A stretch of 64,000 nt of DNA from Rhytidiadelphus loreus (lineage: Eukaryota; Streptophyta; Bryopsida; Hypnales; Hylocomiaceae). The stretch is taken from contig OX344761.1 of the NCBI GenBank assembly GCA_947034895.1, positions 33,182,863 to 33,246,862 of the forward strand. Reading direction: 5' to 3'. The position numbers and the translations under genes are program-made. The stretch's first letter is position 1. Each line of letters starts with the position of its first letter. Shown here piece by piece: positions 1 to 12,900 of this stretch. Under the pieces are notes generated by a model. It worked only from the letters and a program-made list of their open reading frames with translations. It was not told the DNA's origin and searched no databases.

Positions 1-800
1 TACCATTACACATAAATTTGCCTGTGGTGCTACCATAAGCAAGTCTATTTGACCATGCACATGACTATTTGACCACTTAGCAGTAGCCTTGTTAAATTGT
101 TGGTGTGAAATCTTGGACGAATTGACCATCTGTCGGATACTATACACTCAGCTATGCATTAATATAGCAAGACCAATTGACAAATGACTATTTGACAAAG
201 TAGCAAGTAGGATGCTGATTCAATAGTAAATGAGCACTGTGAAACTTGGTCTAATTGACATACTGTGAACTAAGAGTTCAAAAGAAGAATCGACAAGACT
301 ATTTGACCTGTCCTATGATTAATGGACAAACTCTCAACCTTTGCATACTTTGCATACTGAGACAATTTGACAATTACAGACTTTGATATTTGCATCCTCG
401 CATAAGTAGTAATTAGGATTAAAGTAAACAATGACAGGACCAATTGACAATGAATTAAATAAGAAGAAGTAATTAAAGAAATACACAAAGGTGTTTATAT
501 ACACCAAAAATATATCTATATATATGTACTGTGGATGTGATTAAGTCGATAGAACAGGAACCATGACAAATTGACATACCTTGGACTATTTGACATTAGA
601 AATTCTAGTACAAGACTGTGACTGTAAGTTTATAGATATTTATTGGGTTATGGACTGTGATTCGTATAGGTCAGGACAGTGAATACAATCATACCACACA
701 CAAATACATTAATAAAGAATTTTATACATTGATTTATAGAATGGAGAGATAATCCTATGTAAAAGTGACCTTAGATACAAAACGATAGACTACTTGACCT
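1..800 (+). repeat. Cluster of TTGAC motifs (degenerate repeat or W-box array)
   Basis: TTGAC occurs 12 times on the plus strand, starting near 49, 69, 122, 177, 192, 255, 303, 367, 444, 571, 590 and 794. About one is expected by chance at this base composition. Most copies sit in one of two contexts, CTATTTGAC or AATTGAC, often preceded by GAC or GACC. That suggests a decayed short tandem repeat. TTGACC/T is also the core bound by plant WRKY factors (established knowledge), but no gene start lies close by, so a regulatory role is only a possibility. No gene is visible in 1-2400. Confidence 0.55.
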
Positions 801-2443
801 TTCCCCTTACTAAAGAACCACCACTAGGTTATTCCTTGGGTTTTTATTCCCAAGTGAAAATTAATACTACAATATTGTAAAGGAGTCAAATTGTCCAATA
901 AATTTCTTTTAGGATTCCAATAGAAACAAAGATGCACCTATTCATCTAGTGGTTGGATATTTTTTGTCTACCTACTTTGGTAATGGCTTTGTCATTATAA
1001 TAGAAATCATTGTCCATTTCCACCGTTCAATTTATGACTTCATATCCCATTATGAGTGTGACAAAAATTAGTATAAAGTAGGGTGAAATTGAGGTGGTTT
1101 CATAGTGTGGAATTGGATATTTCTGACTTAGATCAAATTTCTTTGTTGTGTCACAATTGGAAATGAATTTTCAAGCATTTTAGAGTTTGAAATTGCCTTT
1201 GCCAAGTTTCATGATGCTTCCACTTCTATGTGAGTAGGGAGAAATTATATTTTAGGAATAGCTTGGCCTTGTTGTCAAACAAAAAGCAATAAAAAAAAAA
1301 TTGAAGTTCAATGTTAAAAATAGTTGTCTAGAAGTTGAAAACTTATCTCCCCCGCTTTCTAGAAGTCTCCTCCGAAATTATTGATAGCCAAATTTTTTGA
1401 TTCCCACCTTGCAACCATTGCACACTTCCATGTAGAATTCTACAACATTTGTTTTTCCATCAAAGTTTGGTTGATTATTGTATATAGAAGTCCACTTTTA
1501 TTGGGACAAAATTGTCCACACCGATGTTAATCCATTTGATTACAATAACTAATTCACTTAGATTTGAAACCTTTCCCTCTCTTTGTTGACCCTAGGATCA
1601 TGTACATAAACAACCATTCGCCTTCACAAGCAATGGCGGGTCTCCACCTATCTAGGCTACAACATAACATTATTAACCAACGCTATGGGGTCCCTTTTGC
1701 TTCTAGAAAAAGTTGGAGCCCTAGCATGGCAACTTCTAAGCGAGCTAATGACTCTCTTGCAACTTTCTATTGAGCTAACTTTCTACTAGTATTGCAACTT
1801 CCTAACCAACACTATAAGATTATAATCAAGTTCACTCCCAAGTGTATAATGTATTGAAGAAGGTGTTCTTAAAACATCATCTCGACTAACACAATGCTAT
1901 GTGTATTGACACATATCATAATTGCACGGTCATACGATTGTTTTGGACTCCCCAACTACTAGCATTGCAATTTTTCATTTAAAAATACTTAAAAAAATTC
2001 TAGAAATTCCATTTTTAATTGGAAAAATTCTGATTCAAGTTGCATTTGTGTATGATTGAAAATTAGAGGTGGCCTTAACTAATTTCCCAAACCACCCTAA
2101 CTCGCTAATATAGGCCGGACGACCTTGATTTGAGATTAGGTTGCTTGACTTGCAATTGGAAACTGTTTCCTTCAGTATCCCTTTCCTCTTTTCAAATTTT
2201 CTGCTTCTGGTTGTTGGAGCTCCATCGATCACACGGTGTCTGAGTAGGTAAGTACACTGTCCACAATGTTCTTTCAATCCTTTTATGCATGGTTGTGTGT
2301 TGTTTGAAGTTTCTTGATTGAAGTTATTTTTTCTATTTGTAGCGCATTGAGACTGTGAAGCATTTTGATAGATACAAGCTTTTACGGTTGTTGATGAGGT
2401 TGTGGGAGGAATTCGTGGTTTAATTGTGGGATCAGTTTGGAGA

Positions 2444-2468
2444 TTTAGGGTTTAGGGTTTTAGGGTTT
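2444..2468 (+). promoter_or_regulatory. Telo-box-like tract upstream of APC10
   Basis: Three TTTAGGG-type units lie about 430 bases before the APC10 start codon, and a further single unit lies near 2808-2816. In plants the telo-box AAACCCTAA is a known element near the 5' ends of cell-cycle and translation genes. Its position and orientation fit the promoter or 5' leader of APC10; the regulatory role is inferred. Confidence 0.45.
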
Positions 2469-2896
2469 TGATTAGCTCTGACAGTTCACAATCACCATTG
2501 AGAATCTTTTAAATCGGGAACTTTGGGTATCAAGGGCGTCTCAACGTGCGCATTGATGTCATTCAGAGGCGCTTGAGAGAAGGAGCGTGGAGTTGCCACT
2601 GGAAATTTGTAATTGCTCAATTTTGTTGTTGCTGAAATCGACTTTGAAATCTAAAGGCATTTCAACTATGAAACGAGTAAACTCGTGAATTTGATTGCTC
2701 ATGTGCGATTTAGAATCAAGGAATTGTGGCAACCACAACACTCTTTGATCGTCCTTGAATTCGTACACTTCTTGAAATCTGTGATCTGTGAGGCAAGTTT
2801 TAGTGGGTTTTAGGGTTTGGGCTTCAGGTTTCTGTGCAGTTGTTCGAAAAGCCGGGTTGAGATTCTGATGCGCGAAGTTTTTTGTGTTAGGAAGAG

Positions 2897-5092
2897 ATGC
2901 CGGACGAGAGTGTGATGGTGGAAGTGGATGGAACGGAGAAGGAGGAAGGGGAGAAACGAGAGATTGGGAAACTGGCTGTGTGGACTGTTAGCTCCAACAA
3001 ACCAGGCAATGGCATCGAAATGCTGCGGGACAACAATCTCACCACTTACTGGCAGTACAATAATCTTGCTTTTCTCTTTCTTCTCAATGCTACCGTTGCT
3101 TATAAACCTCTTTGATATGATGCATTTTCGGGGATGCTTGTTCAACATAAATATTGGCGAATGACTTCAATGTGCTCCTTGGAGCGAGTAGCAGTGGTAA
3201 GGAGATGATACTATTTGCGTCACTTTAACCATTTTAACCAGTATGTAGGAGTGTGCTCTCATTGGGAGATCAGTATAAACCTGTGGAGAGATCACTTTGG
3301 GAAGAAGAGTCAACTCTGTTGAGACCAAATTTTTATCACTATGAGTGAATTTCTTATCCAATTTCAAAGTGGGAGGTTGTAGATCACTGTTGAAGATGGA
3401 GTATGGTAGACAATCATATTTCCATTCAAAAGACGAGCGGCCATAAATTATTAGCCAAATCAAATCTACACCCAGCATGCTAATTGAAAACCAATCAAAT
3501 GGATGAACAGATGAATAGATGCTGGTAACAGGGTTCAGTATCGGAGACGGGATCAAGTCCCTAACGCTTTTAGTATCCTCGACTTTATTTTGTTGATTTC
3601 CGTTTGTGATTGATACAGGTCTGATGGAGCGCAACCACACCTAGTCAACATACAATTTCAAAAGAAAGTCCGTCTTCAGGTAATGCCAGACCTTCCTGAT
3701 TAGTTTACAATGCAAGACCGTGCGGAAGGTTTTATGAAGGAGAGCGGCTATATGGTGACAAATTGTGATTTTTTGTGTGCTATTGGATGTCCTGCGTCAC
3801 AATTTGACACCCTAAACCCTAAACCCTAAACCTTGTTCCTAAGGATGAGTAACATTTTGAGATTGCCTAACTCAAGAATCTCATCCTTCATCGTGCTCTG
3901 GAGTTTGCAGCAAGTTGCGATCTATGTGGATTTTAAAGTCGACGAAAGTTACACCCCCAATAAGATATCAATCCGAGCTGGCAACTCCTTCCATGATCTT
4001 CGAGTACTTCATTCATCTAACTCTATGCTTAATTCTATGGTAGTGTAGGGATTGCACAGAATCTTCCTTCGTTTCCAAGTGATAAGCACTGTGTTCATTG
4101 ACTTTTTTGCAACTTGTACGTTTGCTGTTGATTTTCTTTCAAGTGTACTGTTTAAAAGAGATTCTTATACTCATTGAATGCTCCTCTGGCAACGGCAGAT
4201 CTTGAATGATAATTTAGCGATTGTTGAAACATCTCATCATCCCGAATCGTCTGTTTGGATTGCAGGAAATAAAGGTCGTAGATCTGGTGGAGCCTACCGG
4301 TTGGGTTCACGTCTCATTGTGCTCGAATGATTCAAAGTGCGTAAACCTTCAACATTCTTAGATTGGTCATTAGAGAAAACTTTGCGGATTTGGTCCCTGG
4401 GTTCCATTCAGTGCCCAAGTAATTGACCATCCATGTGTCAAAAAAATTTACGCCAATTGAAATTCAAAGTCTATGCCCACGGGGTTTTATTTAACAGTTG
4501 CCATCAAGCGAAACCGAAATTCTCGACGTGTTGATTAGTAATGAATACATGGAACTAAGAGTCTTGGGAGGCAATGACTTGGTATTCCCACTAATGTTAC
4601 TGACAGACAGACAAGCTTTACCAAAGTACATTATATGACAGACTATTCATAATATTCACGTGAATGTGCAGAGACTTTCTACGTGCTTTTTTTATGCAAC
4701 TGGCTGTCTTATCAAATCATCAGAATGGAAGAGATACTCATATTCGACAAATTAAGATTTATGGCCCACGCCAGTAAGTCCTCATTTGAAATTTTGTTTG
4801 GGTATTTAACGTTCTTGTTACGTACATATAATGAGCATCATGACGCTTGTTTTAAATTTGAAATCTTTCCTTCTCTGTGCGACTGTCTCATGTGCTTTAC
4901 CGATTTGGACAAAATTGAAGCCGTTCTTAAACTTGAGAACCGCTTGTTTTGTTGCGAGTCCTTAAATTACTGAAGTAAGTTGTATGTTACGAGTTCTTAA
5001 TACCTATTGTGTACATGTGCAGGGCGGCTGTCATTGGACATCCCTCCGAGTTTACCACGATTGAGTTCAGTTCATTCTCCACTATCCGCTAG
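2897..5092 (+). CDS. APC10: Anaphase-promoting complex subunit 10 (APC10/DOC1)
   Basis: APC10 is the processivity subunit of the APC/C ubiquitin ligase and, with a CDC20/CDH1-type coactivator, forms the receptor for destruction-box substrates in the nucleus. Six exons join in phase: 2897-3054, 3619-3679, 3911-4003, 4266-4336, 4672-4773 and 5023-5092. All introns are GT-AG. The product is 184 aa, the usual family length. Visible DOC-domain blocks are [19 protein letters not shown] in exon 1, [13 protein letters not shown] in exon 2, [20 protein letters not shown] in exon 3 and [19 protein letters not shown] in exon 5. The protein ends in Ile-Arg, the IR tail that docks on TPR subunits such as CDC27. 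The start at 2897 is the first ATG giving the conserved N terminus. Intron 1 carries a dispersed repeat and intron 2 a telomere-like tract. No key residue appears to be missing. Confidence 0.95.
3205..3585 (+). repeat. First-intron dispersed repeat, copy A
   Basis: This lies in APC10 intron 1. It shares ordered blocks with copies at 16655-16830 and 39550-39885: ACTATTTGCGTCAC (copies A and B), TATGTAGGAGTGTGCTCTCA, GGAGAGATC, a block like GAGAGATTGCAG, and at the 3' end GGAGACGGGATCAAGTCCCT followed by TTTTAGTATCCTC. The last block resembles a Pol III B box (GGWTCRANNCC), so a SINE-like origin is possible, although no convincing A box was found. Confidence 0.75.
3811..3832 (+). repeat. Interstitial telomere-like repeat (CCCTAAA)
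   Basis: Three CCCTAAA units lie inside APC10 intron 2, which spans 3680-3910. This is the plant telomere repeat sequence, found here at an internal site. Confidence 0.8.
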
Positions 5093-5329
5093 CCTGGAAG
5101 AAGATGAATTCAAAATGTAGCTATTGAAAAATGTATGTAATTAACATTCACCAAATACAGCCTTCACTCCATCATTTTGAATTTGCCTGTGCAGTATGTA
5201 ATTTATTCATAATCTTCGTACTATCTATTTTTGTGAACGTCGTTGATGAAACACATAATTATTTCTGTGCCTTGTTGACTAATTTCCAATCTTGTAATGG
5301 AGTGAACTTTTCACATGTTTAAAGGCACC

Positions 5330-5580
5330 TATGGCCTTGGTTCAATGGCTTAGGTCTCCTCACATTGGTGAGGTGGTCATTAGTTCAAACCGGGGCATTG
5401 GTGGGGTGCTACCACCATAGTCCACCCAACTATGGTGGGGGTTGCAAAAACTACCTTGTCATATGGGGACCTAAGAAATTCTTGGGGAAGGAACATGTTG
5501 GTTCTTTATTATAGGGTATACTTCCTAATAGAGGCATCAAGGATGAAATTTGCCATCTAAATCCATGAGGCTTAGATGGT
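5330..5580 (+). mobile_element. tRNA-derived SINE-like element
   Basis: A Pol III A box, TGGTTCAATGG (5338-5348), is followed 33 bases later by a B box, AGTTCAAACC (5382-5391). This is the standard spacing for a tRNA-type promoter near the 5' end of a plant SINE. A non-tRNA body follows, to about 5580. The 3' end and target duplication are not clear, so the right boundary is approximate. It lies about 240 bases past the APC10 stop codon. Confidence 0.6.
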
Positions 5581-8500
5581 TGAGTCATTCCCAACATATG
5601 CTTTATTTGTGCTAGTCTTTCAAACTAGAGTTACTTTTCCTCTCTTTCTTCATGTATTTAAACAAATTATGTTATATATATTTGATTTACAATTCTTTAC
5701 TTTTGCTATTGAAAGGATCTCATTTTCTCTTCAAGTTTTAAAACTAGAATGGCAAGTACGAAAGCTTCTTTGATGTCATATGAAACCTTGGGTCACAAAC
5801 TTCAATTAATTGTTATGCTTGCAATACTTTAAATTAGGAAGTGGATTGTAGCTCATCAAACAAGTATTTTTAGTAGCTTTCCAAGAGGATATCACTTGTA
5901 TGATTGGTCCTAAAGTGAACAAGAAAACCAAATAAAAAAAACTACTTGTTTCTTGGCTCTTTACTTGCAATGTTTTCTATAATTCAACACTTGGAGTTGG
6001 TAGCTTTTCTTACAAAAACATCTAGATGAAAAAATTAAAATTTGAGTACAATCATTGACTGAAAATCTATAACTACCCAAATTCATTTGTATTTTATATA
6101 ATTTGTTTACCATTTTGGTTTAAGAAACTTTAATATGATGTTCAAATCAAGGATTTTAGTTCAACAATGTAAATAATGTAAACTTACTATACCATTAAAA
6201 CACTAATTATGAAACACTAATTATGAAGTCTAATACTAAATGCTAATTTGAATATTATTTGTCAAATATTGGAATTTTTAGTAATGATCATATTGACATG
6301 TAGTGCACTAAATGTCAAGAATATCACTAATGTTACCAACACTAATTGTCAACTTGAACACTATTTGTCAACTAAAAGAAAATTAGAATGAGTCATGTAA
6401 TACTTAGGACTATATATGACATAACATGAAATATCATTATTGGTGTACCTATTATGTGCTCCTCTATAATATGTGAAAAAGTCATTCACAGTATTTCACT
6501 TATAAAATACTCAAAACAATAATTAACCATATAGGTTTGTACATCCAAAAAATAAATGTGCCTTGATTGTAATTTCAAAATAACAATTATAATTTATATA
6601 ATTTTATTATTAATATTTAATATTTAAATCAAAATAATTTGATATTTTCCTCAAAAATTCTGAAAAAATCAACATCAATAGAAAATACAATCTTTCACAA
6701 GTAACAAATATCAAAATTTTATATATCAATTACAAAGTATAGAAAAGGGTAAAATTAGCTTTGATGCATGGTGGCATTAGCTTGAAAGTAATTTATATAG
6801 GTGTTTTGGGTGTAAAATATAAAATAATTAATTAAAAAATCTTCACTCCAATCTCCATTGCTACTTGTACATTTTGAAAAAAAACTCAAATAAATTGGAT
6901 TATTTTTGCTATATTTATGAATTTATTTTTACTTTTTTGCTTCAAAATTATAATTGTAAGAATTTTTTTGAAACATATTGAATTTTCTTATAGTGGTAAA
7001 AAAATACATAATATCTTTTATTGAAATGTAAGATCACTATTTGAACACAATTTAAAAGGCTAAACGTAGCTCAAATATAATATTTGACTATATTAGAATG
7101 GATTTGGTCCTTTAGAGGTTATCTAGTTAGATTGTTAATCCGACGTTAGTTTGACGAGTTTTTTGACTAATTTGTCTAAATTCTCTCTTTTCTTGCTCCT
7201 TTTTTGTTAGTGTACTAATCTCCTCAACTTCTAAGTCACTTCTACTTGGAGAGTCTCCATGGAATGTAATGGAATTTGAACCAACTTCTAAGGTATTAGC
7301 TAAATGCCCTACCTAACATAGATACAATTAGAGCTTCAATCACATTTGTAGGAGAACCTAATTGATCTACTCGATTCTAAATTGCATGAAAATGTTTGTC
7401 CTAGTCCTCCACAAAATCATTGTAATGTTTATAAGTATTCAATTGAGGATTTTGGGATTCATAATATGGCAACCAAGACCTCTAAAAGTCATTAGTTCTA
7501 GGAAATACTTTGCCATGGGGAACAAATATGTGGAATACAAACACATGAAGGTTATTTCATTATAAGAATCCAAAGTTTTTCAATGGCTAAGTTGATGGAT
7601 TTTAGGTGACATCAAATTTAACAACTCTTGTTTTTATGTCAACAATGACGTTTAATGTAACACTAAGATGTTATATTGGATGTCATTGTTGACATAAAAA
7701 CAAAGGTTGTTAGATTCAACATCACCTAAAATCTGCGAAATTAGACATTAGTTGATATATTAAACATCACCTAAAACATGGTTTTCTTATAGTGTTTGTT
7801 GGCCCTTCTCCAAGAAGCACCTAAGATTTGTCAAAACTTTGGGCAAATTCATCTAAAGCTTATGTCATATGTGTCGTGTGAGGGTGTTATTTGATGTTCA
7901 CTATGAGTATGTGGAGGTGGGGAGTTAGTTTGGAAGGCTTGAAGTGTAAAAGAGGCTTGTAGGGGACTTTTAGACTTTGGAAACTTGACTTTGGGCCTTG
8001 GCGATGTCTTTTAATTTGACACTTTGTTTGATCCTTCAAAGCTCATACCTTCCATGTGTGTATTTGGAAATTCAATTTTCTAAGTTGAGTCTTCCACATG
8101 ATAAAGTGAGATGCGCTAGCCTTGTGACTTCATCTTGACATGAATGGTGTAGACTTGACTATTGGTAGTTTGTGAGTTTTTAAAAGTTTTATGAAAGTTT
8201 TTTTTCACATTCACTAATTACTCATAAAATATCACATTATATCTATAGATGTACTATAAGAAAAAAGATTGACACATTTGTGCTTCAAAAATAAGATTTG
8301 GAGTGTTTTTGGAACATTTAGTATGTGTTGGACTTAAACGAACTCGACTTCTCTGGCATCCATAAATGGGATTGATGTCATGGGCTTTTAATATGATCTT
8401 TCACATTGTGCATGGATTTTCTTGATTTTGTAGCCATCCGTGAAGACATGACTAACAAAACAAGTACCTGCAAGAAGTATGGATTGAATTTCTAAGGTGG

Positions 8501-9988
8501 TCTATACAAATGTTGCATTAGAACTCTTCTCATTCATCGACTACATGGTAATAAACAATAAAATTTTCATTAGAGCCCATGAATCCAAAAACCATCTTAT
8601 TGTTGCCCTCTATGAGAGTCAATGTATCCTACAATAGAAAAGTAAATATTACCTCAATTAGTAGACCCTTGCTTCTTATGCAAAATAACTTGTAAACAAT
8701 ATGTATAATTGAAACAACAATGCACAATAATGTTGTTGAGTCCTATTCAATGACAAATATCTCTTATTGTGCCTCTAGTCTCTCTTATGGTACCTCAAGC
8801 CCATGAGATATGCATGTTATTCTACTTCTTTGGTTATAATATTAATTTTACACATTCACAATATATCTGTGTCTTTCTAGGAAAGACTTGCACTATTTCA
8901 TTATAATAAATCAAATAGTTGTGTTTGGAGATGTTGCTCATGGTCATTTTTATGACTTAGGTAGGCGATGCCTCAATGGAAGGATGTAGGATGCTTGGTC
9001 TTGAGCCATGCTTACTATAGTTGATACTTCAAGCATCAAATAGAACTTCAAAACCTTGTAGTTGTGGTTATATCTAGTGTTAGTCTTAAAGTTGAGTCTA
9101 GGGTCAATTTTGGATACACCTATTTTTTAACTTCAAATATTCATTGTCTAAAAATGCATGCTAAAAGAATCTAGAATTCTCTCGCCTTTCAATATAATCT
9201 AAGTGTTTTTTAGATAGTTTAAAGTAATAATTGTACTCAAATGTTTTTTGAGACAATTTTAGATATAAACAACTTATGCATGCTAACACCAATGCTTAAA
9301 GAGAGTTCAAATGAAAAGAAAGAAGGATAAAATTAGTTGCAATCTCTTAACCTTGGAAGGATGCATCATTCCTTGGATGGTCAACTAAGTTTTGTGCATA
9401 TTGAAGAATGGATGATTTTCATATGATGTTTTGTATGTAGCTTTATATTTATGATGCTATATTTATATCATTGAATTAAGTTCAAGACATTTTAGTTGTT
9501 TTTTAATTTTATATAAGATAGTTTATAAAAAAAAATGGTACACTATCCAATATATTTCAAATACTTCGAGCTTTTTCCTTTACCACTTGAGGGACATTCA
9601 AAACAATTTTCTTTATCTTTTGAGCAAAACCAACAAAATGCCAAGCTTCTAAAGTGTAGTTTCTATTCCACTTGGAAATTTTGGAAATTTTGGAAATAAG
9701 CATTTTAGTGAAGTTTGAAGTTGAAGATCTCCAACCATATTTCTAAATATGGAGTGACATGTTAATTTTCTTTATACCAAAATGTTCTACTCTAAATGTT
9801 CATGGAACTTTGAAATTTTCACAAAAAAATTTGAAAATTTTATGACAAATATTAAACATGTGATTTCAACTCTGAAAACTAAAACCAAAAAATTTCACTC
9901 ATAAATAACAAAGAAATGGAGTATTCAGAGCGAGGGACTTTCAAGTTTGACTAGTCATACGCTAAAATTACATCAAATGGTGGGACTG
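5581..9988. other. Gene-free AT-rich intergenic region
   Basis: I see no supported gene between APC10 and the 3' end of the formyltransferase. Open frames are short and unlike any family I recognise. The only structured item is the CACTA-type MITE at 7558-7794. Confidence 0.7.
7558..7794. mobile_element. CACTA-type MITE with long inverted arms
   Basis: The left end reads CATTATAAGAATC. The right end, on the other strand, reads CACTATAAGAAAA, close to the CACTACAAGAAA ends of plant CACTA transposons. Direct TTT triplets flank both ends (7555-7557 and 7795-7797), matching the 3-bp duplication of this superfamily. Inside, arms at about 7600-7649 and 7681-7732 pair almost throughout around a loop of about 30 bases, so a transcript would fold into a long hairpin. 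There is no coding capacity. Confidence 0.75.
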
Positions 9989-12900
9989 CTACATCGACAG
10001 TTGTTTAGTCTTACCTACGAGAATCTGCTGGCCACGTAAACCGTTACAAAAGTCTCTGGCTCTCATCACTTTCTTTCCTGGTGGTTGCAACTCTAATATT
10101 TCCAAAGTAGAGTTATCTCCACAAGGAACCACCAAGGCATCACCAACAAGTTTCACCAAACCATCTGCCTCTACCACTTTACAACCAACCCTCGTTGTAA
10201 TAATCTTAAGATCTAATGTTTTCATTTGTCCATCTGGACTCCTTATGTCAAAAGTGGCCTTTGCTCCAGGCCATTCTGCAAATGCACGCACCTGAAACAA
10301 CAATCGAATTGTGGTAAATGAACAGATGGAAAATCAGACAATTATTTGCCACATGGACTGACATAGGGTAGCAACTACGGTTGATAAATCATGTTGCTAT
10401 ACTGAAAATTACTCACAAAACTAACCTTGTTGTGGGCAGCAACTCCAGATCCTTGAAATGAGAGCCATGATTCTTCTATTGAAACCTGTAGAATGCACCA
10501 CCGTATCATCGTTTCTTAGTGTGCCAGTGTAATAATGACTTCAAAATTAGTATGAGATTTTGAATATGCCTCGGTTACAGAGCTTTAGAACGGTGCTTAC
10601 TTTAGGCGCATGAGTCGCAAGAAAATCATCTTGGGGCGTGGCTTTAAGCTTGGCAGATCCATCTAGAATAGCTGATAACTCTCTAACTAGCAACTTTGTG
10701 CCTGGCAACCAAAACCAATGTCAGAGTGTTAGCATTCAACTACCAAGAGAATCAAAGAATATAACCGAGTCTTCTAAACAAAACGTGATCTGCTTCGTAT
10801 CAGTCCCTGACGGTGATTACATAATCTATAGAAATTGCTTTTATACACCAAATGGGATGGAAGAAACGTAATTAAAGTCACCTCTTCGGAATAAATCTGA
10901 CAGTAGCTCTGGTGTCTACAAACAACCACGAAAGTAAAATCAGTATGACTGATTCAAAACCATTATTGACGGTATTTTGAGTAAAAGTATGACTCTCAAA
11001 CCACATTGAATTATCAGATTGTCTTCGGCAACGACTTTGTGATTAACCAACACATCTTAGCTTGCAGGTAGCATATCCACATGACACAATGGATCACGAT
11101 AAGCACACCTTGATGTTGGGATCAATACTAACACGTTCAAATGCAATCACTGGTCCAGCATCCATGGCACGGACTGTGTATGCAACTGTCACCCCACTTA
11201 CATCCACACCTTCCTGAAACAAAGCTCTCCAATCGTCAGAATTCTACGTACACACAAGAGGACGGCCAGTGACGTAATAGACCATACTTGACACGTAAAC
11301 ACTAATTACTGGTGATTGTCACTCAACCCCCAAGTACCCATCTAAATATAGAAAGTTCAATTTGGAAGTTTCTTATAGTAACTTTCAAAACATATTTTTA
11401 TTACACCACAAATGTATGGTTAAGGGATTTTATAAATATGGAAGCAGACACTTTTGAACACTTTGGGGCACTTCTGGTTAAAAGAACCCTGTGAAACTAT
11501 CTCATGGGATGTTGCTGATACTTCTTCAACCGAGAAGAGAAAAGCCCGTAGAACTGCATGCAACTCAACTAGAGATTGGGTGGATTTAGAAAAACTCACA
11601 TTAAGAGCCCGCTGTACGGGTGCAGCTCCACGGTACAAAGGAAGTAAGCTGGGGTGCACATTCACTGTACCTGTTGGTACATCAGCACAGAGTTTTCACC
11701 TTCATGTGACAACCAACATCACTCTACAGAGCATTCAAATGAACTAAAAGGTAATTCCCCACACGGAACAGCAAGCTCGCCAAAGAGAAAAAAAACAAGG
11801 GGCCAATCACAACTGTTCCTACCCCAAATAGAAAAGTCATTTTCTCACTGATGCAAAAAATTTAAAATCTTATAGATAATCTTAGAATGTCATTATTCAT
11901 ATCATATTCAATTAAATATGCGAAATTCTTTCTTTGAAATGGTGAGACCCAACATACTACGATTGCTTTGTCTGATGTCACTGAACACTAGAACCTATCT
12001 ACAATTTTGATCCATTGCTTAGTCTGTCTTCTTGAAACACCATTTGGGAAATGTTTGAGGAAGGACTACGACTTTCCTTGAGAATTAATAGCCAAACAAT
12101 CACCCACTGGTTTCTCTTGACTATCCCATCTATTTCTAACTGTAAATAGAAACGTTTCTCTAATTTGACAGGATTTTATTCCTCGAGGTTTAAATTTGAA
12201 TCGGTAATTTGGGCATTTCAACCAGCTGCTCTTACACTACCATTCAAATCTTCCCAGGCACTTCCTTGTAGAAACAACAAAAGGTGGCGCTAATCCTTAG
12301 TGAATTTTCGACGTATGCAATACACAAGCATTATTTCGTGTGTGTTTTGCGAACCTACCATAAGTAGGGATGGCAAGGAATTTAGAAGGAAGAAAATTGC
12401 CATATGCAGCAGTTACGCAGACATCTGGATTAAGTGTTCTCAAGTCTGCCAGAAACCCTTCCTGCATGACCCACCATTGCATCACCATAAGTTTTGCTGT
12501 AGCACAGAAAGCAATTGTCTTAAACAAGACACTCAAGCAGATTCACATAGATTCAAATCCAAGTCATTACATCAACTAAAGTTTTCAGGGCCTATTGCAA
12601 TGCAATGTAACCAAAGCTCACCTCTGAGGCTTTCTCAGGTGACCAAATGAGAGAAGATGGAAAATTGCGTTCCAAAGCTCGAGCTGCCACAGGTGACGGA
12701 AGCTGCTTTCTCCCCCGGCCTCGGGCAGCTGGTGGCTGTGTCACTATTGCTGCGACCTAATAATGATCCTTGTCAGCACAGCATTCAACAGATGCTCCAA
12801 CCAAACCCTAAACCCTAACCCTAAATGTTCAACAAAATGTTCAACGTTGAGTGCTTCTAAAGTTAGGACTTAGGACCAATAGGAGGGGGGGTCATATCGG

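Noticed and set aside
3167..3640. 157-aa antisense frame
   Set aside because: It falls entirely within APC10 intron 1 and largely within a dispersed repeat.
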